Made by a program: the position numbers and the translations under genes. A stretch of DNA of 37,806 bases, taken from contig JAAUSA010000021.1 in the NCBI GenBank assembly GCA_012031975.1, forward strand, positions 1 to 37,806, written 5' to 3'. This DNA is from Alkalinema sp. RU_4_3. Its GTDB lineage: Bacteria; Cyanobacteriota; Cyanobacteriia; Leptolyngbyales; Leptolyngbyaceae. Of the stretch, positions 17,057 through 26,001 are shown one piece after another; position 1 is the first letter of the stretch; the number at the start of each line of letters is the position of its first letter. The notes beneath the pieces are model-generated. The model ran no database searches and was not told the DNA's origin. It was given only the letters and a program-made list of their open reading frames with translations.

Positions 17057-17862
17057 ATGCATGGGTTTATTCCGGCGGCAAGGTTTTTGCCCTATTTGAG
17101 CTGGACGGATATTGAAGGGATGCCGGATCGCCATCGCACCGTGATCATTCAGCCCGTGGGGGCCATCGAGCAGCATGGACCGCATCTGCCTGTGGCCGTA
17201 GACAGTGCCATTGGTCTGGCCGTCCTGGGCGGGCGCTGGAACAGTTAGACCACCACATTCCTGCCTATGCTCTGCCGTCGCTCTACTATGGCAAGTCCAA
17301 TGAGCATTGGCATTTCCCCGGCACGATCACCCTGTCTGCCCAGACGATGATCCAGATGCTGATGGAGGTGGGGGAGAGTTTGTATCGATCGGGGTTTCGC
17401 AAGTGGATTTTGATGAATTCCCACGGGGGGCAGCCCCAGATCATGGAGATCGTGGCGCGGGACCTGCACCAGAAGTATGAGGACTTTGAGGTGTATCCCT
17501 TCTTCACCTGGCGGGTGCCCCATATTACCAAGTCCCTGCTGACGGAAAAGGAGGCAGCTCTAGCGATCCATGCCGGGGATGCCGAGACCAGCCTGCTGCT
17601 GGCGATTCTGCCGGAGACAGTCCATATGGAGCGGGCCGTTGCGGAGTATCCCCCCGTACCCGAGGGCATTTTGACCCTGGAGCGCAATCTGCCCTTTCCC
17701 TGGGTGACGCGGGATCTCAGCCGCAGTGGAATTATTGGCGATCCGACCCCCGCGACCGCCGAAAAGGGGGAACTGATTTGGGCCTCCTTAGCAGCGGGTT
17801 GGGCACAGACGATCACCGAGGTCCATCAATTTGTGCAGCCCCAGTTGTGGAAGGAGCCTTGA
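17057..17862 (+). CDS. Creatininase-family amidohydrolase, one frameshift
   Basis: Metal-dependent amidohydrolase of the creatininase family, whose members act on creatinine, formylated intermediates or cofactor precursors; the substrate cannot be told. The metal ligands are visible: GAIEQHGPHLPVAVD (Glu, His, Asp), NSHGG (His) and GDAETSLLL (Glu). The first frame ends at TAG 17246-17248. The rest reads on one frame over, with RALEQLDHHIPAYALP joining the halves if one C is added at 17230-17231. Corrected length is about 268 residues, normal for the family. GGGAGG at 17040-17045 supports the ATG at 17057. The 3' end overlaps the convergent CCA-transferase gene by 50 bases. Confidence 0.78.
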
Positions 17863-19462
17863 GGGGATGCTGGGTTTGCAGGTAGGTTAGGGTGGCGGCT
17901 GGGTCGCCCAAAACCCCATCGATCGTCTTCTCCCGCAGATCCGCCAAAATTGTCTTCAATCCCTTCCCCGGCCGATAGCCCAACCCCTGAAGATCGCCCC
18001 CATCCAGCCAAGGTTTCGCTAGGGACCAACGCGTTAGGTAGGCCCGAAGGACCTGGCGTCGGTTTGGCAGACAAACCCCCGCCAGGATTAAACAAGATCG
18101 ATCGAACCCCACCAAAACCCGACACCATTCGCTGGGGAGAGTCACCTCTGGCAAACGATCGATCGCCCCCACCGTCTCAACCCGCGCCAAACTCTCCGGC
18201 GGCATCTGGAGGTTTTGGGCGGCTTCGGTGCGATCGCTATTCCCCATCCCCATCAGCAATGTCTCGATCTGCAACTGCCAAGTCGGCGGTTTTGGACCAA
18301 ACCGCTGGATCCAAGCATCCAGTCGTCGGAGATTTTCCACCGTAGATTTAGAGAGTGTCAGGTGTGGATGAATACAGCCCAGGGCGCCTAACCGATCAAG
18401 GAACACCAACCCCCGCCGCCAATTTTCTCCTTCAAACAGGTATTTCAACTCCGATCGCAACCGCCCCTGAAGCGCTGGAACAGGCAACCCATGGTCCCGC
18501 ACCCGCTCATAAAACCCCGACTTCAGGGCCGATCGCAACCCCTCCCTGAGGTCCGGGTCAAACTCAAACCCCAGCCTGACCGCAAACCTAGCCCCGCGAT
18601 AGATCCGCGTCGGGTCTTCGAGGAAACTGCCGGGATGTAATATTCTGAGCTGTTTTGCTGCTAGATCCTGGCGACCGCCGAAGCGATCGATCAGCCGACC
18701 CGGTTCCCCATCGGTCAGACAGAGGGCCATGGCATTGACCGTAAAGTCCCGCCGAAACAGATCGCGATCGATATCGCTCCCGGTCACCACCGGATTCGCC
18801 CCTGGATAGAGATAAAACTCCGTCCGCGCGGTGGCCAGATCGATCGCCAGCCCCGCCAGTTCCCCATTGTTCCAAACCATTGCCGCCGTCTGAAATTTGG
18901 AGTGCAGCGTCAACTGGGCCTCCGGATAGGCGGCCTTCAGGGCCTCAGCCAGGATTAGACCCGCGCCGCGATCGCCCGCTGCCACGACCAGATCCAAGTC
19001 CTTCAGCCGGAGGGGTGTGGTCTCATCCCCCAGGAGCAGATCCCGCACGCCGCCGCCCACGAGGTATAGCTGCCAACCCTGATGGGAGGCCTGCTCCGCC
19101 GCGATGGTGAGCAAACTACGCTGCTCCGGAATCAGTCGCTGCCAGGAGAGGGTTTGGGTTTCGACTGTGGCTGGGGAAACGCGATCGATCTCCCCTAGGG
19201 CTACCTGCAAAGCCCCCAGATCAACGTCTTGCCCCATCAGCCAGGTGAGGGCCTCAGCATCGGCGAGCGTGGTTTCTGGGTCAGTGAGCGATCGGGTGGC
19301 CCGGTGGATGGCGATGGCCAGGGCCGTCGCGGTGGCCTGGGAAAGGGCTTGATTTTTGGCGCTTAGATCCATCACCCATTGGGTCGGGGTGCGCTGATCT
19401 TCGACTGACCGTAGGTCAGATCTGGGCAAATCCTCAAGCGCAAAGCGTAGAATCGAATCCAT
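17813..19462 (-). CDS. CCA tRNA nucleotidyltransferase / poly(A) polymerase family
   Basis: Class II tRNA nucleotidyltransferase that adds or repairs the 3' CCA of tRNA, or a poly(A)-adding relative. After about 120 helical N-terminal residues unusual for the minimal enzyme, the catalytic head shows LYLVGGGVRDLLLG and the metal-binding LKDLDLVV (Asp-x-Asp). It continues with RRDFTVNAMAL, RLIDRFGGRQDL and DPTRIYRGARFAVRLGF, the family's template-binding region. From ATG 19462 the length is 549 residues, longer than usual because of both ends. The frame is intact. The alternative upstream start at 19525 would overlap the psbZ promoter, so I reject it. Many cyanobacteria split A- and CC-adding activity, which sequence alone does not settle here. 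Confidence 0.82.
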   Translation of the reverse strand: MDSILRFALEDLPRSDLRSVEDQRTPTQWVMDLSAKNQALSQATATALAIAIHRATRSLTDPETTLADAEALTWLMGQDVDLGALQVALGEIDRVSPATVETQTLSWQRLIPEQRSLLTIAAEQASHQGWQLYLVGGGVRDLLLGDETTPLRLKDLDLVVAAGDRGAGLILAEALKAAYPEAQLTLHSKFQTAAMVWNNGELAGLAIDLATARTEFYLYPGANPVVTGSDIDRDLFRRDFTVNAMALCLTDGEPGRLIDRFGGRQDLAAKQLRILHPGSFLEDPTRIYRGARFAVRLGFEFDPDLREGLRSALKSGFYERVRDHGLPVPALQGRLRSELKYLFEGENWRRGLVFLDRLGALGCIHPHLTLSKSTVENLRRLDAWIQRFGPKPPTWQLQIETLLMGMGNSDRTEAAQNLQMPPESLARVETVGAIDRLPEVTLPSEWCRVLVGFDRSCLILAGVCLPNRRQVLRAYLTRWSLAKPWLDGGDLQGLGYRPGKGLKTILADLREKTIDGVLGDPAATLTYLQTQHPLKAPSTTGAAQIDGPR

Positions 19463-19512
19463 TTTTCTGCTAGGTTTACTATTATTACGGGTGAATTCCC
19501 GAGGGTGGCTAT

Positions 19513-19541
19513 TTGCGTCGGCCAAGCCTTAAAATTCTAAT
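19513..19541 (+). promoter_or_regulatory. Probable psbZ promoter
   Basis: TTGCGT (19513-19518) and TCTAAT (19536-19541) with 17-base spacing lie just upstream of psbZ, giving a leader of roughly 20 bases that contains the GGGAGAGG ribosome binding site. Confidence 0.4.
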
Positions 19542-19569
19542 AACTTGCTGTTTGTACTGGGAGAGGATC

Positions 19570-19758
19570 ATGGGTTTTATATTTAGCGCTGTGTTGGCTG
19601 CTTTGGTGTTGTTTTCCTTCGTGATGATTGTGGCTGTGCCCGTCGCCTACGCTTCTCCTCAGAATTGGGATACCTCCAAGCGCTTGCTGTATTTGGGCTC
19701 GGCCATTTGGGGTGGGTTGGTTGTGGCTACGGGTGTGCTGAACTTCTTGGTGGCCTAA
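19570..19758 (+). CDS. psbZ: Photosystem II protein PsbZ (Ycf9)
   Basis: Two-helix thylakoid membrane subunit at the edge of the photosystem II core, which stabilises the core with PsbC and PsbK. The 62-residue product is full length. It has helix 1 ([21 protein letters not shown]), the lumenal-side loop [16 protein letters not shown] and helix 2 ([19 protein letters not shown]). GGGAGAGG precedes the ATG. An intrinsic terminator follows, so psbZ looks monocistronic here. In Synechocystis it neighbours ribH, but that linkage is lost in this genome. Confidence 0.95.
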   Translation: MGFIFSAVLAALVLFSFVMIVAVPVAYASPQNWDTSKRLLYLGSAIWGGLVVATGVLNFLVA

Positions 19759-19785
19759 ACCCTAGGCTACATCGATTCCATTCCT

Positions 19786-19821
19786 AACCCCCAAAGAGAA
19801 TCTCTCTGGGGGGTTCTTTTT
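19786..19821 (+). terminator. Intrinsic terminator after psbZ
   Basis: AACCCCC (19786-19792) and AGAGA (19795-19799) pair with TCTCT (19803-19807) and GGGGGTT (19809-19815), followed by CTTTTT. This is a strong GC-rich stem with a T tract, 27 bases after the psbZ stop. Confidence 0.85.
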
Positions 19822-19873
19822 GGCTGAAATTCTGATTATGATAAGAGAGCTTAATAATTCTTCATAGACCGCC

Positions 19874-20188
19874 ATGCTCGATCCTCTGCCTTCGGACCCA
19901 GACCTGTTAAAACTCGTACTTGCGCCTCTTTTGGACGATTTTATCTATTGGTTTGAGCGATCGGGTCAGCTCCTAAGGGCCACCCCCCTTGCCTTTATGA
20001 CGCCGGAATCCCAGCAGGATTTGGGCGATCGCGTGAATCATGCCCTCCAGGAAGTCAAGGTGGCCCAGGCCCTACTGGCGGCCACCGACGGCCAGGCGGG
20101 CGTGGAGATGGCGGTGCTGATGAATTGGCACAGGCTGGTGGCGGAATGTTGGGGGGTGAGTATGAAGAAGCGATCTGCTAATCCCTAG
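19874..20188 (+). CDS. DUF2605 domain-containing protein
   Basis: A 104-residue cyanobacteria-restricted protein of unknown function, matching the DUF2605 pattern as I recall it: LLKLVLAPLLDDFIYWFERS, then QEVKVAQALLAATDGQAGVEM and WHRLVAECW. It is helical, soluble and has no catalytic motif. It sits between psbZ and a DUF2973 gene. DUF2605 and DUF2973 genes are usually neighbours, so the two products may work together. Confidence 0.75.
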   Translation: MLDPLPSDPDLLKLVLAPLLDDFIYWFERSGQLLRATPLAFMTPESQQDLGDRVNHALQEVKVAQALLAATDGQAGVEMAVLMNWHRLVAECWGVSMKKRSANP

Positions 20189-20326
20189 GAAGGATTTTCG
20201 GAATCCGCTAGAATAGATCGATACCGTTAGAAGAATGTGAAGTGTTAGACAGTTGAGCTGCGATCTGGGAGTCCCTTGGACTTCTGGGGCCAGCCGTCGG
20301 TGGTTCAGTTTTTTAGGGATCCAGCC

Positions 20327-20626
20327 ATGGTGTTACTCCACGTTCTTTACATTTTGGCCTTTACTGTCCTGGCTTGCCTGGCAGTGGGGAATTTGATTCG
20401 GAACCTCCTGACCCTGGGGCTGGATTCGACCCGCCCGGTGTCAGACTATCGTCGCCCAAGACCTGTGCCCCACCCAGAATTGCTGGATGCCAATGGCCGG
20501 ATGATCGATGAGCCGCTGCTCGTGATGAAGTCCATGAGCGTGGAAGATGCCCGCGAGCAGTTGGATGCGATTTACCGATCTTCGCCGGGTGGGCAATCCG
20601 GGTCTACCGGAGCCGAGGAAAGCTAG
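20327..20626 (+). CDS. DUF2973 domain-containing membrane protein
   Basis: A small cyanobacterial membrane protein of about 99 residues from the ATG at 20327. It has one N-terminal hydrophobic helix (LHVLYILAFTVLACLAVGNL) and then a basic, proline-rich cytoplasmic region (YRRPRPVPHPELLDANG) and an acidic helix (VEDAREQLDAIY). This is the DUF2973 pattern. AGGGA at 20315-20319 supports this start over a TTG at 20276. Function is unknown. It lies downstream of DUF2605 on the same strand and 57 bases before the GTPase gene. Confidence 0.75.
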   Translation: MVLLHVLYILAFTVLACLAVGNLIRNLLTLGLDSTRPVSDYRRPRPVPHPELLDANGRMIDEPLLVMKSMSVEDAREQLDAIYRSSPGGQSGSTGAEES

Positions 20627-20682
20627 CCTACCATAGGGGCATCCACGGTGAATCTTGAGTCTAGTCTCAACGCCCCTGCCCT

Positions 20683-21957
20683 ATGGACTTCGATCGCGCC
20701 AAAATCAATCTAGAGCAAAACCTGGCCAATCTCCGCCAGAAGCTCCCCAGCTTCAAACCTAGCCTGCCAAAATTCTCCAAACCCGGATTGCCGACGACCG
20801 AAGATGTCGTGGGTTGGTTTTCCTTAGATGAGAAGCGTCTGGCGGAAATTTTGCAGCAGGTGCGATCGAGTCTCCCCACCACCGAAGCGATCCTGGTGGG
20901 CAAGCCCCAGGCGGGTAAAAGTTCGATTGTCCGGGCGATCACCGGGGTTTCGCCCGAGATCGTTGGCCAGGGCTATCGGCCCCATACCAGCCACACCGAG
21001 CGCTACAGCTTCCCCGATGCAGACCTGCCCCTGCTGATCTTCACCGACACCGTGGGCCTCGGCGACGGCCAGAACGAAACCTCCGAGGTGGTTCAGGAAC
21101 TGCTGGGCAGCGTCGAAACGGACAAATCCCAGGCCAAGGTGATCATCTTGACCGTGAAGATCAATGACTTTGCAACGGACACCTTAAGAACGATCGCCCA
21201 GTCGATTCGATCGCGCCACCCAGAAATTCCCTGCCTCCTGGCCGTCACCTGTCTCCATGAGGCCTACCCCGACGTGCAGATGGACCATCCGGCCTATCCG
21301 CCGGAAATTGCCGAGGTCGATCGGGCCTTTAAGCAGATCAGCCGAGATTTTGCAGGGTTGTTCGATCGGGCGATCCTGGTAGATTTCACCCTAGAGGAAG
21401 ATGGCTATAGGGAGGTGTTTTACGGGTTAGACAAGTTGATGGAAGACCTGTCGGCCCTGTTGCCTAAGGCCGAAGCAAAGGCGATGCAGCAGTTGCTGGG
21501 CGATCGCGACACCGAGCAAATTGGCAATCTCTATCGCGCCACCGCCCGTCGTTATATCGCGCCCTTTGCGATCATGGCTGGGGCCTTGGCCGCTGTTCCT
21601 TTGCCCTTGGCCACCATGCCTGTCCTAACGGCGGTGCAGGTGTCGATGGTGGGGTTACTCGGGCGGCTCTACGGTCAGCAGCTCACGCCTTCCCAGGCGG
21701 GCGGGGTGGTCAGTGCGATCGCCGGGGGGTTCATTGCCCAGGCGATCGGGCGGGAATTGGTTAAATTTATTCCGGGGTTTGGGGCCGTGATTGCAGCTTC
21801 CTGGGCCACGGCCTACACGGTGTCCCTCGGTGAGGCGGCGGTGGTGTATTTCGGGGATTTGATGGGCGGGAAGAAGCCGGATGGCGATCGGATCCAAGAT
21901 GTCATGCAGGAACAATTCCAAGCGACTCAAAACCAGCTTAAATCCAGGGGGCAATAA
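20683..21957 (+). CDS. GTPase with C-terminal DUF697-like membrane domain
   Basis: A 424-residue Era/YcjF-type GTP-binding protein likely acting at the membrane. The P-loop is LVGKPQAGKSSI (about residues 70-81; GxPxAGKS rather than GxxxxGKS with Asn). G3 is FTDTVGLGDG. The TCLHEAYPD segment sits where the NKxD specificity motif is expected and does not match it well. The C-terminal region (about 285-400) has Ala/Gly/Pro-rich hydrophobic segments (PLPLATMPVLTAVQVSMVGLL, IPGFGAVIAASWATAYTVSLGE) typical of DUF697. An Asp-rich helical N-terminus precedes the G domain. Its TAA at 21955-21957 abuts the smc stop at 21958-21960 on the other strand with no gap. Confidence 0.75.
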   Translation: MDFDRAKINLEQNLANLRQKLPSFKPSLPKFSKPGLPTTEDVVGWFSLDEKRLAEILQQVRSSLPTTEAILVGKPQAGKSSIVRAITGVSPEIVGQGYRPHTSHTERYSFPDADLPLLIFTDTVGLGDGQNETSEVVQELLGSVETDKSQAKVIILTVKINDFATDTLRTIAQSIRSRHPEIPCLLAVTCLHEAYPDVQMDHPAYPPEIAEVDRAFKQISRDFAGLFDRAILVDFTLEEDGYREVFYGLDKLMEDLSALLPKAEAKAMQQLLGDRDTEQIGNLYRATARRYIAPFAIMAGALAAVPLPLATMPVLTAVQVSMVGLLGRLYGQQLTPSQAGGVVSAIAGGFIAQAIGRELVKFIPGFGAVIAASWATAYTVSLGEAAVVYFGDLMGGKKPDGDRIQDVMQEQFQATQNQLKSRGQ

Positions 21958-24900
21958 TTAACCTGAGGCGGCGGCAGCAGCAGCTTCATTGGCCTGCTGA
22001 CCTTCGAGCTGAATCCCCAGGACCTGGGTGTAGGCGCCTCGGGCCTGGGTGACGCCGATCGTCCGCTGGGCGATTCAATCATCGGACGACGCAGACTCAC
22101 CACAATGAACTGGGCTTGGGTGGCTTGGTGCTTAATCATCCGCGACAGGCGTTCCACATTGGCACCATCGAGGAACATGTCCACCTCGTCAAAGGCGTAG
22201 AAGGGCGAAGGGCGATAGCGCTGGAGGGCGAAGATAAAGCTGAGGGCCGTCAGGGATTTTTCGCCCCCCGACATGGAGGCGAGCCGGAGGACCTGCTTGC
22301 CCTTGGGGTGGGCGATCAGGTTGAGGCCGCCATTAAACGGATCCTGCTGGTCCTCTAGCTGAAGACGACCGTCGCCGTCGGACAGGGTGGCGAAGATCTG
22401 CTGGAAGTTCTCATCCACCACATCGTAGGCTTCCCGGAAGGCTCGCACCCGGAGTGTGGCGAAGTTTTCGATCCGTAGCAGCAGCTCGTTGCGTTCTTCG
22501 TCGAGGGTTTTGAGCTTGTCGCTGAGTTCGACTAGGCGCTCCTGGACCTTTTCGTATTCCTCTAGGGCCATCATGTTGACGGGTTCCATGGCCTGGAGGC
22601 GTTTTTGCAGGGAGCGGATTTCGTGCTGCAATTGGGCGACGTCTCGGACCGCTTCCTCGGGGATTTCCGGCATTGGATCGGGGAGTTCCGCTTCCTGGGC
22701 CGTGAGTTTTTCCAGCACCTCGGACAGTTCCTGGCGGCGGGTGGCCTGGGTCTCCACGAGCTTTTGGCGCTGCCAGTCGAACTGCTGGCGCTGACTTTGC
22801 TGTTCGCGTAGCTGGCGATCGAGCGCATCCCGTTTCGCCCGCTCTTCGCCCAGGGTTTTGTCCAGCTCGACTAGGGAGGCTTTGATCGTGGCAATGCCTT
22901 GGTTCAGTTCCGCCTGCTGTTCGCCCGTGCTGGTCTGCTGCTGGAGCAGTTGGGTTTGCTGGGCACGCAGGTCCGTCAGGCGATTGTGGGCTTCGATCGC
23001 CCGTTCCTCAAGTCGCTGACGCTGATTGGTCAGGTCGAGGATTTGCTGCTCGACGGCGCGGAGGGCGCGATCGCGATCGCTAACTTGCGTTTCCAAATCC
23101 CGGAGCTGGGCCTGAATCCCCTGCCATTCGCTGTGGGTTTGGGATTCTTCTAGGGCGTTGAGCTGGTTGCGCAGGGCCGCTAGGTTGGTTTCCATCTGGG
23201 GCAGGCTGCTTTCCAGGAGCTGGAGCCGGGATTTGGCGCGATCGAACTCCTCGGACTGCTGACTGAGCTGGCCGCCTAACCGGGAGGACTGGGCCTCTAG
23301 CTGTTGGATTTCCTTCGTCACCTGCTCTAGCTTCATCTGGAGTTCCCGATGGGACTGGCGGGCTTCAATGAGCTGCTTGGTCTGGCTTTGGTTCTCAAAG
23401 GTCGCTTTGGCCAGGGCGTCTTCGCAGCGGAAGAGGACCGTGTCGATTTGGGCGAGGCGATCGCGCAGTTCCTTCAGCTCCCCGGATTCCGTGGGGGCAG
23501 CCTTACCAAAGTGCAGGGAACCCCGGCCCATGTTACCCCCGGTCATGGCGCCGCTGGGTTCGAGTAGTTCGCCGTCGAGGGTGACCATGCGGTAGGTGCC
23601 GATGTATTGGCGGGCGAAGTCGATGCGCTCGAAGATTACGGTGGCGCCGAGGACGTAGGCGAAGACGTCCCAATAGTCGTCGTCGAAGTTAATCAAGTTG
23701 ATCGCGAAGTCTACGCAGCCCTTCAGGCCCTTGAGGGTATTGTCGTCGGGGATATGGGGCGCACGGATCTTGTTGAGGGGTAGGAAGGTGGCGCGGCCTG
23801 CTTTCTTCTGCTTGAGGATTTCGATCGCCGCCGCCGCAATACTGTCGTCATCCACAACGAGCTGGCCCATGCGTCCGCCCGCCGCGACCTCCAGAGCCGT
23901 CTGGTACTGGGGCTCCACCTGACCGAGCTGGGCGACCAAACCATGGACGCCCTTGATGTCCATTTTCATGATCATCTGGGTGGCATGGGTGCCCTGGGCC
24001 TCCTGGGTGGCCTGGGTTTGGGCTTCGAGCTTGTCGAGGCGGCGCTGTTTCTCGCGCTGTTCGTTGACGAGTCTGGCCTGGGTGTCTTCTGGATCTGGAT
24101 TTCCGAGTCGATGCCGGAGATCTTCTGGGCGATCACCTGGACCTTGGTGGTTGATTCCTCTAGGGCGGTGGTTAGGGCTTCCTTCTCCGATCGCTTCTCC
24201 GCCAGGGTCTGGGCCGTGGTTTTATCCGTGCTGGATTGGTCGGCTAGGGCGCGTTCGAGCAGACTGGTGCGTTCGCGGAGCTGGGCTTGCTCCGATCGCT
24301 GGGGTTCGAGGGTTTTAAGAATCTCGTCGATCTGGTGGCGCAGCTGGGTCTGCTCCTGGATCCAGGCTTCGGCGCTGGCGGCGGATTCGCTTGCCGCTTG
24401 GCGGGCCTGTTCTAGGGTCGTTTGCGCCTGTTGCCGGGCCTGTTGTTTCTCAACGAGATCCTTAGTCTCGATCCGCTGCTGCTGCTCCGTCAGTTGGGTC
24501 AGGGTTTTGGCGTTTTCCTCGATACTTTTTTGGGTGTTGGCAATATTGGTTTCGAGGTCGCGGCGTTGGGTTTGGAAGTCCTGTTCCTGGCGCTGGAGCT
24601 GGCGCAGTTCGGCCTCGCGGGTGGCGAGTTGGGACTGGAGGGCGATCTGCTCGGCTTCGCCCAGGGCACGCACCTTGGCGTTGAGTTCGTCGAGGCCAAG
24701 GCCCGTTTCTTTGATCTGGGTTTCCAGCGTAGCGATTTGGCTGGTGAGCTGGGCGTGTTCAGCTTCGCCCTTGGTCAGCTGAGATTGCAGCTTGTCGCGG
24801 TTTTTGACGGATTCTTGGTAGCGGAAGATCACTTCCCACTGCTCCTTGGCCTGCATCTCGGCCCGGAGTTTTTTATACTTCTCGGCCTTAAGCCTGTCCT

Positions 24901-25684
24901 GGGAAAGGCGATCGCGCTGGTCAATCAGTTCCCGCTCGACGATCCGATAGCGATCCTCATGGTCCTTGACGGCGTTGAGTTTGTCCTTGGCTTGGTTGAT
25001 CTTGCGATCGAAGGAGGCGACCCCCGCCAGTTCATCAATAATTTCCCGCCGTTCCCGCGCGTTCATCGAAATAATTCGGGTAACGTCCCCCTGGAGCACC
25101 ACGTTGTAGCCCTCGGGGTAGACGCGCAACTGATTGAGGCGATCGTGCAGGTCCGTCAGCGTACAGGGCTGGCCATTGATGTAATAGTTGGAGGTGTAGG
25201 TGCCCTGCTGGGTGACCCGCAGTTTTCGCGTGACGGACCATTCTCTGACGGGGCCTTCCACATAGTCCGGCAGCCGACCATTAGTATCCGGAGCTTCCAG
25301 CTCCACCACTTCCAGCATCGGCGCTGCGGCCCCATTGTCGGCCACCGTGGGCTCCATGGGTTTGCCCACCACTTCTGCGCCTTCCGCCGCCTGGCTGACC
25401 ATTTCCCACAGGTCCGGGTCCGCTGACAGATCAAAGGTGACGGTGACGGCGGCTTCCACGGTGCGCGATCGACCCGCCTGGGCCTGGTTGACGAGATCCG
25501 GCAGGCGCTCTGCCCGCATGCCCTTGGAGCCCGCTAAACCTAGACAGAACAAAATGGCATCCAGCAGATTGGATTTGCCCGATCCGTTTGGTCCGGATAT
25601 CACCGTGAAACCATTGAGGATGGGAACCGCTGTGGTGCCGCCGAAGGATTTAAAATTGGTTAACTCAATCCGTTTTACGTGCAC
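21958..25684 (-). CDS. smc: Chromosome segregation protein SMC, two frameshifts
   Basis: Structural maintenance of chromosomes ATPase that compacts and separates chromosomes with ScpA/ScpB. The N-terminus has MHVKRIELTNFKSFGG and the Walker A GPNGSGKSN (31-39). Two long coiled coils flank the hinge (GVHGLVAQLGQVE to KAGRATFLPLNKIR). The C-terminal head carries the SMSGGEKSLTALSF signature and FYAFDEVDMFLDG Walker B. As given it is split. One base is missing in the run at 24080-24082, just before the hinge, and one at 22068-22071 near the end. With both restored the tail reads QRTIGVTQARGAY and ends in a short Ala-rich stretch, stop at 21958-21960. Corrected length is about 1243 residues. An essential-type gene with two losses argues for assembly error. 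Confidence 0.88.
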
Positions 25685-25846
25685 GGTGGTCTTGGGTGGC
25701 GAGAGGGTTCAAAGTAGATGCTTGCGAAGGGCTCTGCTCTCAGTTATTGGGCAGAATTATCGCATTTTTGATTGCGCTCTAGTCTAATGCTGATCACTCG
25801 ATTCGATACATATTTTCTATAATTAGAACATTTGTCCTATAAAACG

Positions 25847-25961
25847 TCAAGCGCTAGGATAATACTGTGAGATCTCCTCGGTAAAAACATCCGCCAAATG
25901 GTTGAAGCGATCCGATCTGAGAGATTGGGGTAGAATCGCGTCGAGGTTGTTTGAAAGCATG
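25847..25961 (-). CDS. Possible small protein, unverified
   Basis: A 37-codon frame starting at the ATG at 25961 and running divergently from the serine hydrolase. The composition is protein-like (LDAILPQSLRSDRFNHLADV, then FTEEISQYYPSA), but there is no clear ribosome binding site and no family I recognise. It could instead be leader or promoter sequence between smc and the hydrolase gene. Confidence 0.25.
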
Positions 25962-26001
25962 GTTGATCGGGGGAGCGCTCCCTGGATCCGGTGTGTTGGC
26001 G

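Noticed and set aside
15028-21506. Repeated GCGATCGC palindromes considered as operators or CRISPR-like repeats
   Set aside because: They are scattered in coding and non-coding DNA with irregular spacing, as expected for the HIP1 palindrome of cyanobacteria.
23943-25426. Long plus-strand frames (279 and 334 codons) opposite smc
   Set aside because: They are antisense shadows of the GC-rich SMC coiled coil and hinge; the translations are compositionally biased and match no family, while the minus strand carries clear SMC motifs.
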